Assembly (NCBI GenBank): GCA_050290145.1
Contig: JBNKHC010000283.1
Coordinates: 1 to 23,381, forward strand
Direction of reading: 5' to 3'
From: Pelagibius sp050290145
GTDB lineage: Bacteria > Pseudomonadota > Alphaproteobacteria > Kiloniellales > Kiloniellaceae
Length of the DNA: 23,381 nucleotides
Numbering within the stretch: the first letter of the stretch is position 1; each line of letters opens with the position of its first letter. Shown here piece by piece: positions 7,536 through 14,811 of the stretch. The notes under the pieces were generated by a model. The model had not been told where the DNA came from. It ran no database searches and saw only the letters and a program-made list of their open reading frames with translations. The position numbers and the translations under genes were made by a program.

Positions 7536-8249
7536 TCAGACCGCCAGGTGATCGGCGATGCGCGCGGCGGCGCCCGGCGCCTTGCTGTCGCCGGCGTCGT
7601 CGATCTCGCCCAGCTTGAGGACGGCCCAGCGGTCGGCGACGCGCAGTGCGAACTGAATGTGCTGCTCGACCAGGAAGATGGAAACGCCGGTCTTCTCCCG
7701 CTCGTCGAGCAGGGCCTGGCCCAGGCGGTCGATGACCGAAGGCTGCAGGCCCTCGGTGATCTCGTCGATGAGGATAAGCTGCGGGCGCGCCATCAGCGCC
7801 CGCGCCAGGATCAGCATCTTCTGTTCGCCGCCCGACAGAGTCCCGGCGCGCTGGGCCAGGCGCTCCTTCATGAAGGGGAAGACCTCGCAGATGCGCGCAA
7901 ACTCGGCATCGAAGTTGCGCGGGTCGGGCATGCCGAGCACCAGGTTCTCGCGCACCGTCAGGTCGTGGAAGATGGCCTCGGCCTGCGGCGAGTAGGCGAC
8001 GCCACGCCCGGCGATGCGGTGCGGCGGGTCCTTGGTCACGTCGCGCTGCAGCAGGGAGACGGAGCCCTGCTGGACCGGCAGGTAGCCCATCACGGTCTTC
8101 AGCAGCGTCGACTTGCCCATGCCGTTCTTGCCCAGCAGGGCGACGATCTCCCCGGCCTTCACCGACAGGCTGACGTCGCGCACCACGGTGGCTTCGCCGT
8201 AGCCGCTGCTGACGCCACTGATCTCCAGGACGCTTTCGCCGCTGCTCAT
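7536..8249 (-). CDS. branched-chain amino acid/amide-type ABC transporter ATPase, LivF/UrtE-like
   Basis: This 237-residue ABC ATPase has Walker A GKNGMGKST (40-48), a Q-loop in YSPQAE, the signature LSGGEQ (138-143), Walker B LILIDE (158-163) and GLQPS directly after it. The last motif is typical of the LivF/UrtE subfamily. It energises the permease pair encoded just upstream, powering uptake of an amino acid-like or amide-like solute. Its ATG overlaps the stop of the LivM-LivG fusion (ATGA at 8246-8249), and GGGGGAGAAGG precedes the start. One oddity is that the usual DEPTEG after Walker B reads DEITEG. It is firmly a HAAT-family component; the substrate is inferred only from context. Confidence 0.93.
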   Translation of the reverse strand: MSSGESVLEISGVSSGYGEATVVRDVSLSVKAGEIVALLGKNGMGKSTLLKTVMGYLPVQQGSVSLLQRDVTKDPPHRIAGRGVAYSPQAEAIFHDLTVRENLVLGMPDPRNFDAEFARICEVFPFMKERLAQRAGTLSGGEQKMLILARALMARPQLILIDEITEGLQPSVIDRLGQALLDEREKTGVSIFLVEQHIQFALRVADRWAVLKLGEIDDAGDSKAPGAAARIADHLAV

Positions 8250-10087
8250 GCGCCTTCTCCCCCCGCCGGCGCGGGTTCGTGGCCGCTGCCGGCATAGATC
8301 TCGCGCACCAGATCGGAATCGACGACCTCGGCGACCGAGCCGTCGAGGACGATCTTGCCCTGGTGCATGACGATGACGCGCGAGGAGATCTGGCGCACGA
8401 AGTCCAGATCGTGCTCGACCAGCAGCACGCTGAGCCGCTCGCGCTCGACCAGCGAGGTGAGGATGCCGCCGATGCGCTCGCGCTCTGTCTTGGTGAGGCC
8501 CGCGGTTGGCTCGTCGAGCAGCACGATGGTCGGCTCCAGCGCCAGCACCATGGCCAAGTCCAGCGCCTGGCGCTGACCATGGCTCAAGTGGCGCACCTCG
8601 ATGTCCAGGCGGTCGGCCAGCCCGGTTTCGGAGACGATGCGCAGCGCCGCCTCGGGCAGCACCAGCACCGGCGAGGCGCTCCACAGCGAGAAGGGCTCCA
8701 GGCGGTAGCGGGCGATGCGCAGGCACTCGGCCACCGTCAGGGTCTCGAAGATGTTGGCGGCCTGGAACTTGCGCCCGATGCCCAGGGCGACGCACTTCTC
8801 CGGCGGCCAGCGGCCCAGCTCCTGACCGAAGATCACGACCTTGCCGCCGGAGCGCTCCATGCCGTCGGCGAGGCAGCGGATCAGGGTCGTCTTGCCGGCA
8901 CCATTGGGCCCGACGAGGCTCAGCAGCTCGCCGCGCCCGGCGTCGAAGTCGATGCCCTGCAGCACCTTCAGGCTGCCGAAGTGCCGTTCCACGCCGCGCA
9001 CCACCAGCGGCGTCTGCTCGGCATCGACATGGCTGCGCGGCGGCGCCGGTCGCAGCTCCGGCACCGGGACGGCGGCCGGCTTGCGGCCCAGGATCTTTCC
9101 CTGCAGGCGGCGCAGGCCCTTGCCCAGCTCGGGCAGCAGACCCTGCGGCAGGGCGACGATGACGGCGACGAAGGCGAAACCGATCAGCAGCTTCCAGACG
9201 AAGGGCAGGCTGCCGGAGAGGTAGGAGCTGGTGACGTCGATGGCAATGGTGCCGAGGACCGGGCCGATGATGGTGCCGCGCCCGCCCAGCGCCACCCAGA
9301 TCAGCAGCTCGGTACCGAGCAGGAAGCCGGTCAGCTCCGGCGCCACCACGTTGGTGAAGGCGGCATAGCCGAAGCCGGCGACGGCGCCGATGGCGCCCAT
9401 GACGGACATCACCAGGATCTTCAGCTTCGGTACCGGGATGCCCAGGTAGGCGCAGCGCATCTCGTTCTCGCGGATGGCGACGAGGACGCGGCCCATGTCG
9501 CTGCGCACGAAGAGCCAGGCCAGGCAGGTGACCAGCGTGAGGAAGCCCCCGGCGATCCAGAACCAGGTCTCCAGGTCCCAGTAGTAGGTCGGGAAGCCGG
9601 AAAGGCCGCTGCTGGAGCCGGTGAAGCGCCCGCCGGCGAAGACCACCTGGGTCAGCACGATGGGCAGTGCCAGGGTGACGATGGAGGCGTAGAGCGGCGA
9701 GGCCCCGTGGTAGAAGGCAAGCCAGCCGACCAGCAGGCCGATGGCCATGGCGGCGACGATGCCGATGATCAGGGCCAGCACCGCCCAGCCCGGCCCGAAG
9801 CCGTAGTGGCTGAAGACCAGTGCGCAGGCATAGGCGCCGATGCCGAAGAAGGCCGACTGGCCGAAAGTCAGGACGCCGGTGTAGCCCCAGAGGATGTCGA
9901 CGGTCAGCGCCAGCCCGGCGAGGAAGAGCGCGCGGATCAGGATGTTGACGGTGTAGGTATCGAGCACGAAGGGCGCGACCGCCAGCACGACGACCGCGAG
10001 GCCGCCCCAGCGCAGCACGCGCTGCCACTCGGGCCGGGCAGCCGGCGCCTCGGGGCTCTTGGCCGCGACCAGGGTCTCCTCCCCCAT
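8246..10087 (-). CDS. fused ABC permease-ATPase (LivM/UrtC + LivG/UrtD)
   Basis: The 613-residue product joins two usually separate subunits. Residues 1-320 form a LivM/UrtC-type permease with about nine hydrophobic segments and the LTFGQSAFFGIGAY signature (73-86). After a linker rich in Pro and Arg (about 325-358), residues 360-600 form a LivG/UrtD-type ATPase. That part has Walker A GPNGAGKTT (393-401), signature LSHGQRQ (501-507) and Walker B TIVLLDEPTAG (520-530). LSHGQ instead of LSGGQ is characteristic of UrtD-like ATPases and supports an amide or urea-type transporter. The frame is uninterrupted across the junction, so this is a true fusion. It starts by a 1-base overlap with the LivH stop (TGATG) and overlaps the next ATPase by 4 bases, so all four domains are translationally linked. 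Confidence 0.93.
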   Translation of the reverse strand: MGEETLVAAKSPEAPAARPEWQRVLRWGGLAVVVLAVAPFVLDTYTVNILIRALFLAGLALTVDILWGYTGVLTFGQSAFFGIGAYACALVFSHYGFGPGWAVLALIIGIVAAMAIGLLVGWLAFYHGASPLYASIVTLALPIVLTQVVFAGGRFTGSSSGLSGFPTYYWDLETWFWIAGGFLTLVTCLAWLFVRSDMGRVLVAIRENEMRCAYLGIPVPKLKILVMSVMGAIGAVAGFGYAAFTNVVAPELTGFLLGTELLIWVALGGRGTIIGPVLGTIAIDVTSSYLSGSLPFVWKLLIGFAFVAVIVALPQGLLPELGKGLRRLQGKILGRKPAAVPVPELRPAPPRSHVDAEQTPLVVRGVERHFGSLKVLQGIDFDAGRGELLSLVGPNGAGKTTLIRCLADGMERSGGKVVIFGQELGRWPPEKCVALGIGRKFQAANIFETLTVAECLRIARYRLEPFSLWSASPVLVLPEAALRIVSETGLADRLDIEVRHLSHGQRQALDLAMVLALEPTIVLLDEPTAGLTKTERERIGGILTSLVERERLSVLLVEHDLDFVRQISSRVIVMHQGKIVLDGSVAEVVDSDLVREIYAGSGHEPAPAGGEGA

Positions 10088-10932
10088 CACGAGCCGCCTC
10101 CCACGCTGATGCCCTGCGGGCGGATGCGCAGGATGAGCGCCGCCAGCACGACGATGGTGAGGCCGCCGATGATGGGGCTGACGTAGGTGCTGACCAGCAC
10201 CTGGGCGCCGCCCAGCAGCAGCGAGACGACCATCAGGCCCGGGATCGAGACTCCGGAGGCGAGCACCAGCATGAAGGAGTTCACCAGCCAGGGCAGGCCG
10301 AGGTTGGGATCGACGGAGATCAGCGGCGTGATCAGCGCGCCGGCCATGGCGGCCAGCGCCGCGCCGAGGCCGAAGGTGGCGAGACGCACCTTGGTGCTGT
10401 CGATGCCCAGGCCGCGGGCCAGGTCCTCGTTCATAATGACGGCGCGGGCGTTGAGGCCGAAGCGGGTGAAGTAGAGCAGCCCGGTCAGCCCCGCGCCGAT
10501 CACTGCGGCGACGCCGATGAGCAGCAGGCGATAGGCGGAGTAGGACAGGCCGAGGAATTCGACGGCACCGCTGATCGGCGGTTCGACGAACTGCACCTCG
10601 CGCCCGAAACCGATGGTGATGAGCTGGCCGATGATGATGCCCAGCCCCCAGGTGGCGAGGATGGCGTCGAGGGGCCGGGAGTAGAGCGGGCGGACGATGA
10701 CGTACTCGACCACCAGTCCCAGCGCCAGGCCGATGACCGCGGCGAAGGGAATGGCGGCCCAGGGGCTCCAGCCGGCCACGGTGGCGATATAGGCGGCATA
10801 GCCGCCGATGGTCAGGAAGGCGCCGTGGGCGAAGTTGATCAGCTTCATGACGCCCAGGATGATCATCAGGCCCGTGGCCACGGTGAAGAGGATGGCCGCC
10901 GTGGTCACGATGTCGAGGATTAGCACGCTCAC
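10087..10932 (-). CDS. ABC transporter permease, LivH/UrtB-like
   Basis: The 281-residue hydrophobic protein has eight or so membrane segments and the LivH-type motifs GLMIILGVMKLINFAHGAFLTIGGY near the N-terminus and MAGALITPL in the second half. It forms the inner-membrane channel with the fused LivM-like partner. The start is GTG, preceded by AAGGGGG at a suitable distance; this was chosen because the protein begins like other LivH proteins, while the ORF extending to 10969 is in another frame. A strong stem-loop separates it from the upstream binding-protein gene. The downstream fusion gene begins inside its stop codon. Confidence 0.93.
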   Translation of the reverse strand: MSVLILDIVTTAAILFTVATGLMIILGVMKLINFAHGAFLTIGGYAAYIATVAGWSPWAAIPFAAVIGLALGLVVEYVIVRPLYSRPLDAILATWGLGIIIGQLITIGFGREVQFVEPPISGAVEFLGLSYSAYRLLLIGVAAVIGAGLTGLLYFTRFGLNARAVIMNEDLARGLGIDSTKVRLATFGLGAALAAMAGALITPLISVDPNLGLPWLVNSFMLVLASGVSIPGLMVVSLLLGGAQVLVSTYVSPIIGGLTIVVLAALILRIRPQGISVGGGS

Positions 10933-10957
10933 GGGCGCCCCCTTGGTTGAAGCCGCT

Positions 10958-10991
10958 GGCCGCCCCCACCCTCGCGAGGGCGGGGGCGGCC
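10958..10991 (-). promoter_or_regulatory. intercistronic stem-loop between binding-protein and permease genes
   Basis: A 34-base near-perfect palindrome lies between the binding-protein stop and the LivH start, with a single non-Watson-Crick position that becomes a G-U pair in the mRNA. The stem has about 15 bp, almost all G/C. No T-run follows in the direction of transcription, so it is more likely an RNA-stability or attenuation element raising the ratio of binding protein to permease than a full terminator. Confidence 0.75.
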
Positions 10992-11004
10992 GCAGGTTAC
11001 GGGA

Positions 11005-12168
11005 CTAAAGGTGGGGGCACTGCTCGCCGGGATCGACGTCCTTGAAGCTGCTGATCAGCTTGATGCCCCCGTCGGGCTGCACCTGGGCGAGGTACATGGT
11101 CAGCGGCGCGTGGCGCTGCTTGCTCATGGAGATCTCGCCGCGCGGACCCTTGAAGCTCACCTCGTCCAGGGCCTCGATGACGGCCTCCGGCTCGGCGCTG
11201 CCGGCCTTCTCCACGGCAGCCTTGTAGAGGTAGACGGCCTCGTACTGCGGCACCGAGAGATCATTCGGCGTCTTCAGGTCGCTGCCGAAGTGCTTCTCCA
11301 TGGCGGCGAGGAAATCCTTGTTCTCCTTGCTGTCGATGCCGGTGATGTAGGAGGCGGAGATGTAGATGCCGGCGGCGTCGGCGCCCATGTTGCGCGCCGT
11401 GCCTTCATCGACGGCGAGGTTGCCGTAGGGGATGTCGACACCTGCCGCGCGCAGCTGCTTGGTGAGGGTGACGTTCGGCGCGCCGCCCGCGGTGGAGGTG
11501 ATGAGGGCGTCCGGATTCTCGGACTTCAGCTTGGAAATGATGGCCGTCCAGTCGGTGCCGTCCATGGGCAGGTACTCCTCGCCCAGAACCTCTCCGCCCT
11601 TGGTCTCGATGTACTTCTTGGTGAAGTCCAGCATGCCGCGGCCGAAGGCGTAGTCGCTGCCGATCAGGAAGAAGGTCTTGGCACCTTCCGCGCCCATGAA
11701 GTGGTCGACGATCGGCGCCACCTGCTGCTCCGGCACCCAGGCGTTGACGTACATCCAGGGACTGCAGGAGCGGCCCTCGTAGAAGGAGGTGTAGATGTAG
11801 GGCACCTTGCCGCGGTTGACGATCGGCAGGCCGGCGTTGCGCGCGGCCGAGGTCTCCATGGAGATCAAAACGTCGACCTCCTTCTGGAAGACCAGGGAGT
11901 CGAAGGCCTTCTGCGCGCCCTGGGCGCCGCTGCCGTCATCGGCCACCACCAATTCCAGCTGCTTGCCGAGCACGCCGCCGGCGGCGTTGATTTCCGCCAC
12001 GGCCAGCTCCGCAGCCTGCACCACCGAAGGCGCGACCACGCTGTTGGCACCGCTGAGGCCGACCGGCACGCCGATCTTCAGCGTTTCGGCCGCCAGCGCC
12101 GGCTGCGCCAGCGTCAGACCAAGGGCCGCGGCCCCACCCAGAATTCGAAGCTTGTCTCGCATAGTCAT
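11005..12168 (-). CDS. periplasmic ABC substrate-binding protein, UrtA/AmiC-like
   Basis: The product of about 387 residues has a signal peptide (ending QPALAAE) followed by the class I periplasmic binding fold beginning ETLKIGVPVGLSG. Stretches such as SPWMYVNAW, GSDYAFGRGML, GEEYLPMDGTDW and ITSTAGGAPNVTLTKQL match the UrtA/AmiC/FmdD group, which binds urea and short amides, better than classical LivJ. It would deliver solute to the LivH/LivM-type permeases. AGGGAG lies just upstream of two consecutive ATGs (12169-12171 and 12166-12168); I chose the second for its better spacing (7 bases). A longer frame to 12213 would overlap the preceding gene and bury the signal peptide. The substrate is not determined by sequence; ureides, carbamoyl compounds or amides are favoured by the operon. 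Confidence 0.9.
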   Translation of the reverse strand: MTMRDKLRILGGAAALGLTLAQPALAAETLKIGVPVGLSGANSVVAPSVVQAAELAVAEINAAGGVLGKQLELVVADDGSGAQGAQKAFDSLVFQKEVDVLISMETSAARNAGLPIVNRGKVPYIYTSFYEGRSCSPWMYVNAWVPEQQVAPIVDHFMGAEGAKTFFLIGSDYAFGRGMLDFTKKYIETKGGEVLGEEYLPMDGTDWTAIISKLKSENPDALITSTAGGAPNVTLTKQLRAAGVDIPYGNLAVDEGTARNMGADAAGIYISASYITGIDSKENKDFLAAMEKHFGSDLKTPNDLSVPQYEAVYLYKAAVEKAGSAEPEAVIEALDEVSFKGPRGEISMSKQRHAPLTMYLAQVQPDGGIKLISSFKDVDPGEQCPHL

Positions 12169-12209
12169 CATGAAGCTCCCTGATGTTCCCTGTTGTGCGT
12201 TAAGGCTGC

Positions 12210-13094
12210 TCAATAGCTGCCGGGCTTGACCTGGGCGCCCAGCATCTCGTCATAAACGTCCGTCCTGCGGTCATGCAGAGGGTTGTTGTGCGCGTTCCAT
12301 TTCCGCGCGGCGTGCGCCTTGGCCGGATTGCAGTCGGCATAAATGATCTCTTCGCGGTCGGCGCTGGCCGGCCCGCCGATGGGCCAGCCGGTGTAGGAGA
12401 CGATGAGGCTCTGGCCGACGAAGGGCTGGCCACGCTCCTCGCCGACGCGGTCGGCGGCGGCGACGTAGACGCTGTTGGTGTGCGCGGCGGCCATGCAGAG
12501 GATGTTGGCCATGGCCTCGCGCTTGGGGTCCTGGCCCGGGATCGGCACCCAGTTGGTCGGCAGGCAGACGATGTCGGCGCCCTGCAGAACGCAGAGGCGG
12601 TAGCACTCCGCAAACCAGGTGTCGTAGCAGATGAAGACACCCAGCTTGCCCAGCGGCGTCTCCACCACCGGCAGGCCCAGGTCGCCGGGCGTGAAGAAGA
12701 GGTTCTCCTGATCCCAGAGATGGACCTTGCGGTAAGTGGCGAGATAGCCCTCCGGCCCGATGACCACCGCGGAGTTGAACAGCTTGTCGCCGGCGCGCTC
12801 GTTGATGCCGGCGACGATGTGCACCTTCAGGCGCGCGGCCACTTCGGCCCAGGCGTCGCAGGTCGGCCCGCCGGGCACCGGCTCGGCCAGAGCCATCGCC
12901 TCTTCCATGCTCTCGAAGACGTAGCCGGAGTTGCAGAGCTCCGGCAGGACGATCAGTTCGGCGCCCGCGGCGGCGGCGGTCTCGATGAAGCGGATGCTGG
13001 CGGCGAGGTTGTCGTCCTTGGCGCCGACGTGGGGCTCCATCTGCACGCAGGCAATCCGCACGTCCCGATCCGGGCTGTTCGCCCCTGCTCCCAT
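12210..13094 (-). CDS. carbon-nitrogen hydrolase (nitrilase superfamily amidase/carbamoylase)
   Basis: The 294-residue cytoplasmic enzyme has the complete nitrilase-superfamily triad: Glu52 in LPELCNSGY, Lys123 in YRKVHLWDQE and Cys156 in ICYDTWF. The superfamily cleaves non-peptide C-N bonds of nitriles, amides or N-carbamoyl groups. The KVHLWDQE and CYDTWFAECYR stretches fit amidase or carbamoylase branches rather than true nitrilases. It is the first gene of the ABC operon, 41 bases before the binding-protein start, and divergent from the XRE-cupin regulator. It likely releases ammonia from the solute brought in by this transporter. It differs clearly from the D-carbamoylase encoded at 13860-14789, so the substrates are probably different. 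Confidence 0.9.
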   Translation of the reverse strand: MGAGANSPDRDVRIACVQMEPHVGAKDDNLAASIRFIETAAAAGAELIVLPELCNSGYVFESMEEAMALAEPVPGGPTCDAWAEVAARLKVHIVAGINERAGDKLFNSAVVIGPEGYLATYRKVHLWDQENLFFTPGDLGLPVVETPLGKLGVFICYDTWFAECYRLCVLQGADIVCLPTNWVPIPGQDPKREAMANILCMAAAHTNSVYVAAADRVGEERGQPFVGQSLIVSYTGWPIGGPASADREEIIYADCNPAKAHAARKWNAHNNPLHDRRTDVYDEMLGAQVKPGSY

Positions 13095-13274
13095 TCCGCC
13101 TTACCTCTGGTCTGATTTTTCGCCGTTGGGCGTGTTTTCACTGACAGGAGCATTCCATAGGGTTTACACTCAGTCAAGTTACTTGAATGATAATAAAATT
13201 GGTGGACAAACGAAACCACATCCGTAACTTGTGAGCGCAATTGAGCGACGCAATAAACCAGGGAGCATTCGGCG
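13095..13274. promoter_or_regulatory. divergent promoter region of the ABC operon and the XRE-cupin gene
   Basis: This 180-base stretch is far richer in A+T than its surroundings. It separates the leftward ABC operon from the rightward regulator gene. A GATAAT hexamer at 13189-13194 is a possible rightward -10 box. In the leftward direction TTGACT overlaps the palindrome at 13174-13186 and may be a -35 box. Neither promoter is complete by consensus. CAGGGAG at 13259-13265 serves the GTG start of the regulator. Confidence 0.6.
13174..13186. promoter_or_regulatory. putative operator TCAAGTTACTTGA
   Basis: The 13-base palindrome has 6-bp arms (TCAAGT and ACTTGA) around one central base. It lies between divergent genes and overlaps the putative leftward -35 box. 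Small palindromes in this position are usual for XRE-cupin autoregulators. A second partial copy, TAACTTG, occurs at 13225-13231. Binding by the adjacent regulator is inferred. Confidence 0.5.
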
Positions 13275-13850
13275 GTGACGGTGTCGACGCTGGAACACGA
13301 TATCGGGACGAAGCTGCGCATGATGCGCCGCATGAACAAGATGCGCCTGAAGGACGTCGCCGAAGCGGTCGAGTGTTCGGAAAGCCTTCTGTCGAAGATC
13401 GAGAACAATAAGGTCGAGCCGTCGCTGAAGGTGCTGCATCGGATCACCGCGGTGCTGGGCACCACCATCGCCGAGCTCTTCGCCGCGCGCCGGGAAAACG
13501 AGATCACGGTGTTCCGCAAGGGCGAGCGCCGCGTGGTCGTCACCCGCGCCACCGAGGAAGGCGGCGCCGTCAGCCTGGAGCGCATCATTCCCTTCGGCGA
13601 CGACCAGCTGCTGGACGCCAACATTCACATCGTCGATCCGAAGACCGACAGCGGCGGCGACATCACCCACGACGGCGAAGAAGTCGGCTACGTTCTGGAA
13701 GGCCGGCTGGAGCTGACCATCGAGGACGAAACCTTCGATCTCGCCGCCGGTGATTCGTTCTATTTCAGATCAGACCTGCGTCACCGCTACTACAACCCGG
13801 GCGACACCACCACGCGGGTGCTGTGGATCAACACGCCGCCGACCTTCTGA
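13275..13850 (+). CDS. XRE-family transcriptional regulator with C-terminal cupin domain
   Basis: The 191-residue protein has an N-terminal lambda-repressor-like HTH (about 11-68; LKDVAEAVECSESLLSKIENNKVEPSLKVL). A C-terminal cupin barrel follows (about 112-185) with His132, Glu135/Glu136 (THDGEEVGYVLEG) and His170 (DLRHRYYN). It has the same architecture as PuuR, whose family senses amines, amino acids or related small molecules through the cupin. It is transcribed away from the ABC operon across a shared promoter region with a palindromic operator, so it is the likely local regulator, and probably autoregulated. The GTG start was chosen because it gives a typical N-terminus and has CAGGGAG upstream; the first ATG (13320) would cut into the HTH. 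Confidence 0.9.
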   Translation: MTVSTLEHDIGTKLRMMRRMNKMRLKDVAEAVECSESLLSKIENNKVEPSLKVLHRITAVLGTTIAELFAARRENEITVFRKGERRVVVTRATEEGGAVSLERIIPFGDDQLLDANIHIVDPKTDSGGDITHDGEEVGYVLEGRLELTIEDETFDLAAGDSFYFRSDLRHRYYNPGDTTTRVLWINTPPTF

Positions 13851-13859
13851 ACGGGCGCA

Positions 13860-14789
13860 TCAGGCAGAACGCTTCACCGCGCCCTTGGTCTCGGTGATCA
13901 GGCGGTAGCTCTCCGGCTCCCGGTGCAGGGCGAAATTGAAGATGTTGTCCTGGATCTCGCGGCAGCGGTCCAGGTCGCAGTCGTAGACCACGACCTCGTC
14001 CTCCAGGGTCGCGCACTGGGCGACGATCTCGCCGGTCGGCGCGATGATGCAGCTGCCGCCGATCAGGTCGCAGCCTTCCTCCTTGCCGGCCTTGGCCACG
14101 CCGACGACCCAGGTGCCGTTCTGATAGGCGCCGGCCTGCATGACCAGGTGGTTGTGGAAATCCTGCAGGTGGTCGTGCTCGGGCGCCGGGGGATAGTGCA
14201 CCGGGGTGTTGTAGCCCAGGCTCACCAGTTCGACGCCCTGCAGGCCCATGACCCGGAAAGTCTCGGGCCAGCGCCGGTCGTTGCAGATGCACATGCCCAT
14301 GCGCCCGCCGAAGGCCTCGAAGACCGGAAAGCCCAGGTCTCCGGGCTCGAAGTAGCGCTTTTCCAGGTGCTGAAAGGGCCGCCAGGGCTCGTTCTCGCGG
14401 TGGCCGGGCAGATGCACCTTGCGGTACTTGCCGACGATCCGTCCCTTGGCGTCCACCAGGATCGAGGTGTTGAAATGATGCCCGTCGGACGTCAGCTCGG
14501 CGTAGCCGAGATTGAAGCCGATCTCCAGCTCGGCGGCGAGGTCGAAGAGCGGGCGCACCGCGGCGTTGGGCATCTCGCGCTCGAAGAAGACGTCGACCTC
14601 CGCCTGGTCCTCGAAGTACCAGCGCGGGAAGAAGGTGGTCAGCGCCAGCTCCGGAAAAATCACCAGCCCTGCGCCCTTGGCCTTGGCCTCGCGCAGCATG
14701 GTTGAGAGGCGCGCCACGGCGGACTGGCGCGGTTCGTCGCGGGCGATGGGGCCCAGTTGGGCGGCGGCTACGGTGAGGATACGGGACAT
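13860..14789 (-). CDS. N-carbamoyl-D-amino acid hydrolase (D-carbamoylase)
   Basis: The 309-residue protein resembles the Agrobacterium D-carbamoylase along its whole length, with shared runs such as FPELALTTFFPRW, GFNLGYAEL, HLEKRYFEPGDLGFPV and ICNDRRWPET (from memory of that family). The triad is Glu47, Lys124 and Cys169. The enzyme hydrolyses N-carbamoyl-D-amino acids to the D-amino acid, CO2 and ammonia in the cytoplasm. It is the last gene of the TRAP operon, 22 bases after the L-type carbamoylase, and converges on the XRE-cupin gene with a 9-base gap. In known hydantoin pathways this enzyme follows a D-hydantoinase; none is seen here, so the carbamoyl compound itself may be imported. 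Confidence 0.93.
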   Translation of the reverse strand: MSRILTVAAAQLGPIARDEPRQSAVARLSTMLREAKAKGAGLVIFPELALTTFFPRWYFEDQAEVDVFFEREMPNAAVRPLFDLAAELEIGFNLGYAELTSDGHHFNTSILVDAKGRIVGKYRKVHLPGHRENEPWRPFQHLEKRYFEPGDLGFPVFEAFGGRMGMCICNDRRWPETFRVMGLQGVELVSLGYNTPVHYPPAPEHDHLQDFHNHLVMQAGAYQNGTWVVGVAKAGKEEGCDLIGGSCIIAPTGEIVAQCATLEDEVVVYDCDLDRCREIQDNIFNFALHREPESYRLITETKGAVKRSA

Positions 14790-14811
14790 CTTCTTCTGGC
14801 TTGGTGATCGG

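Noticed and set aside
8246..10969. Possibility that the LivM-LivG fusion starts at 10969
   Set aside because: The extra N-terminal part is an out-of-frame reading of the LivH gene. The real start is the ATG at 10087, overlapping the LivH stop.
10958..10991. Rho-independent terminator between binding-protein and permease genes
   Set aside because: No T-run follows in the transcribed direction, and the downstream permease and ATPase genes clearly belong to the same operon.
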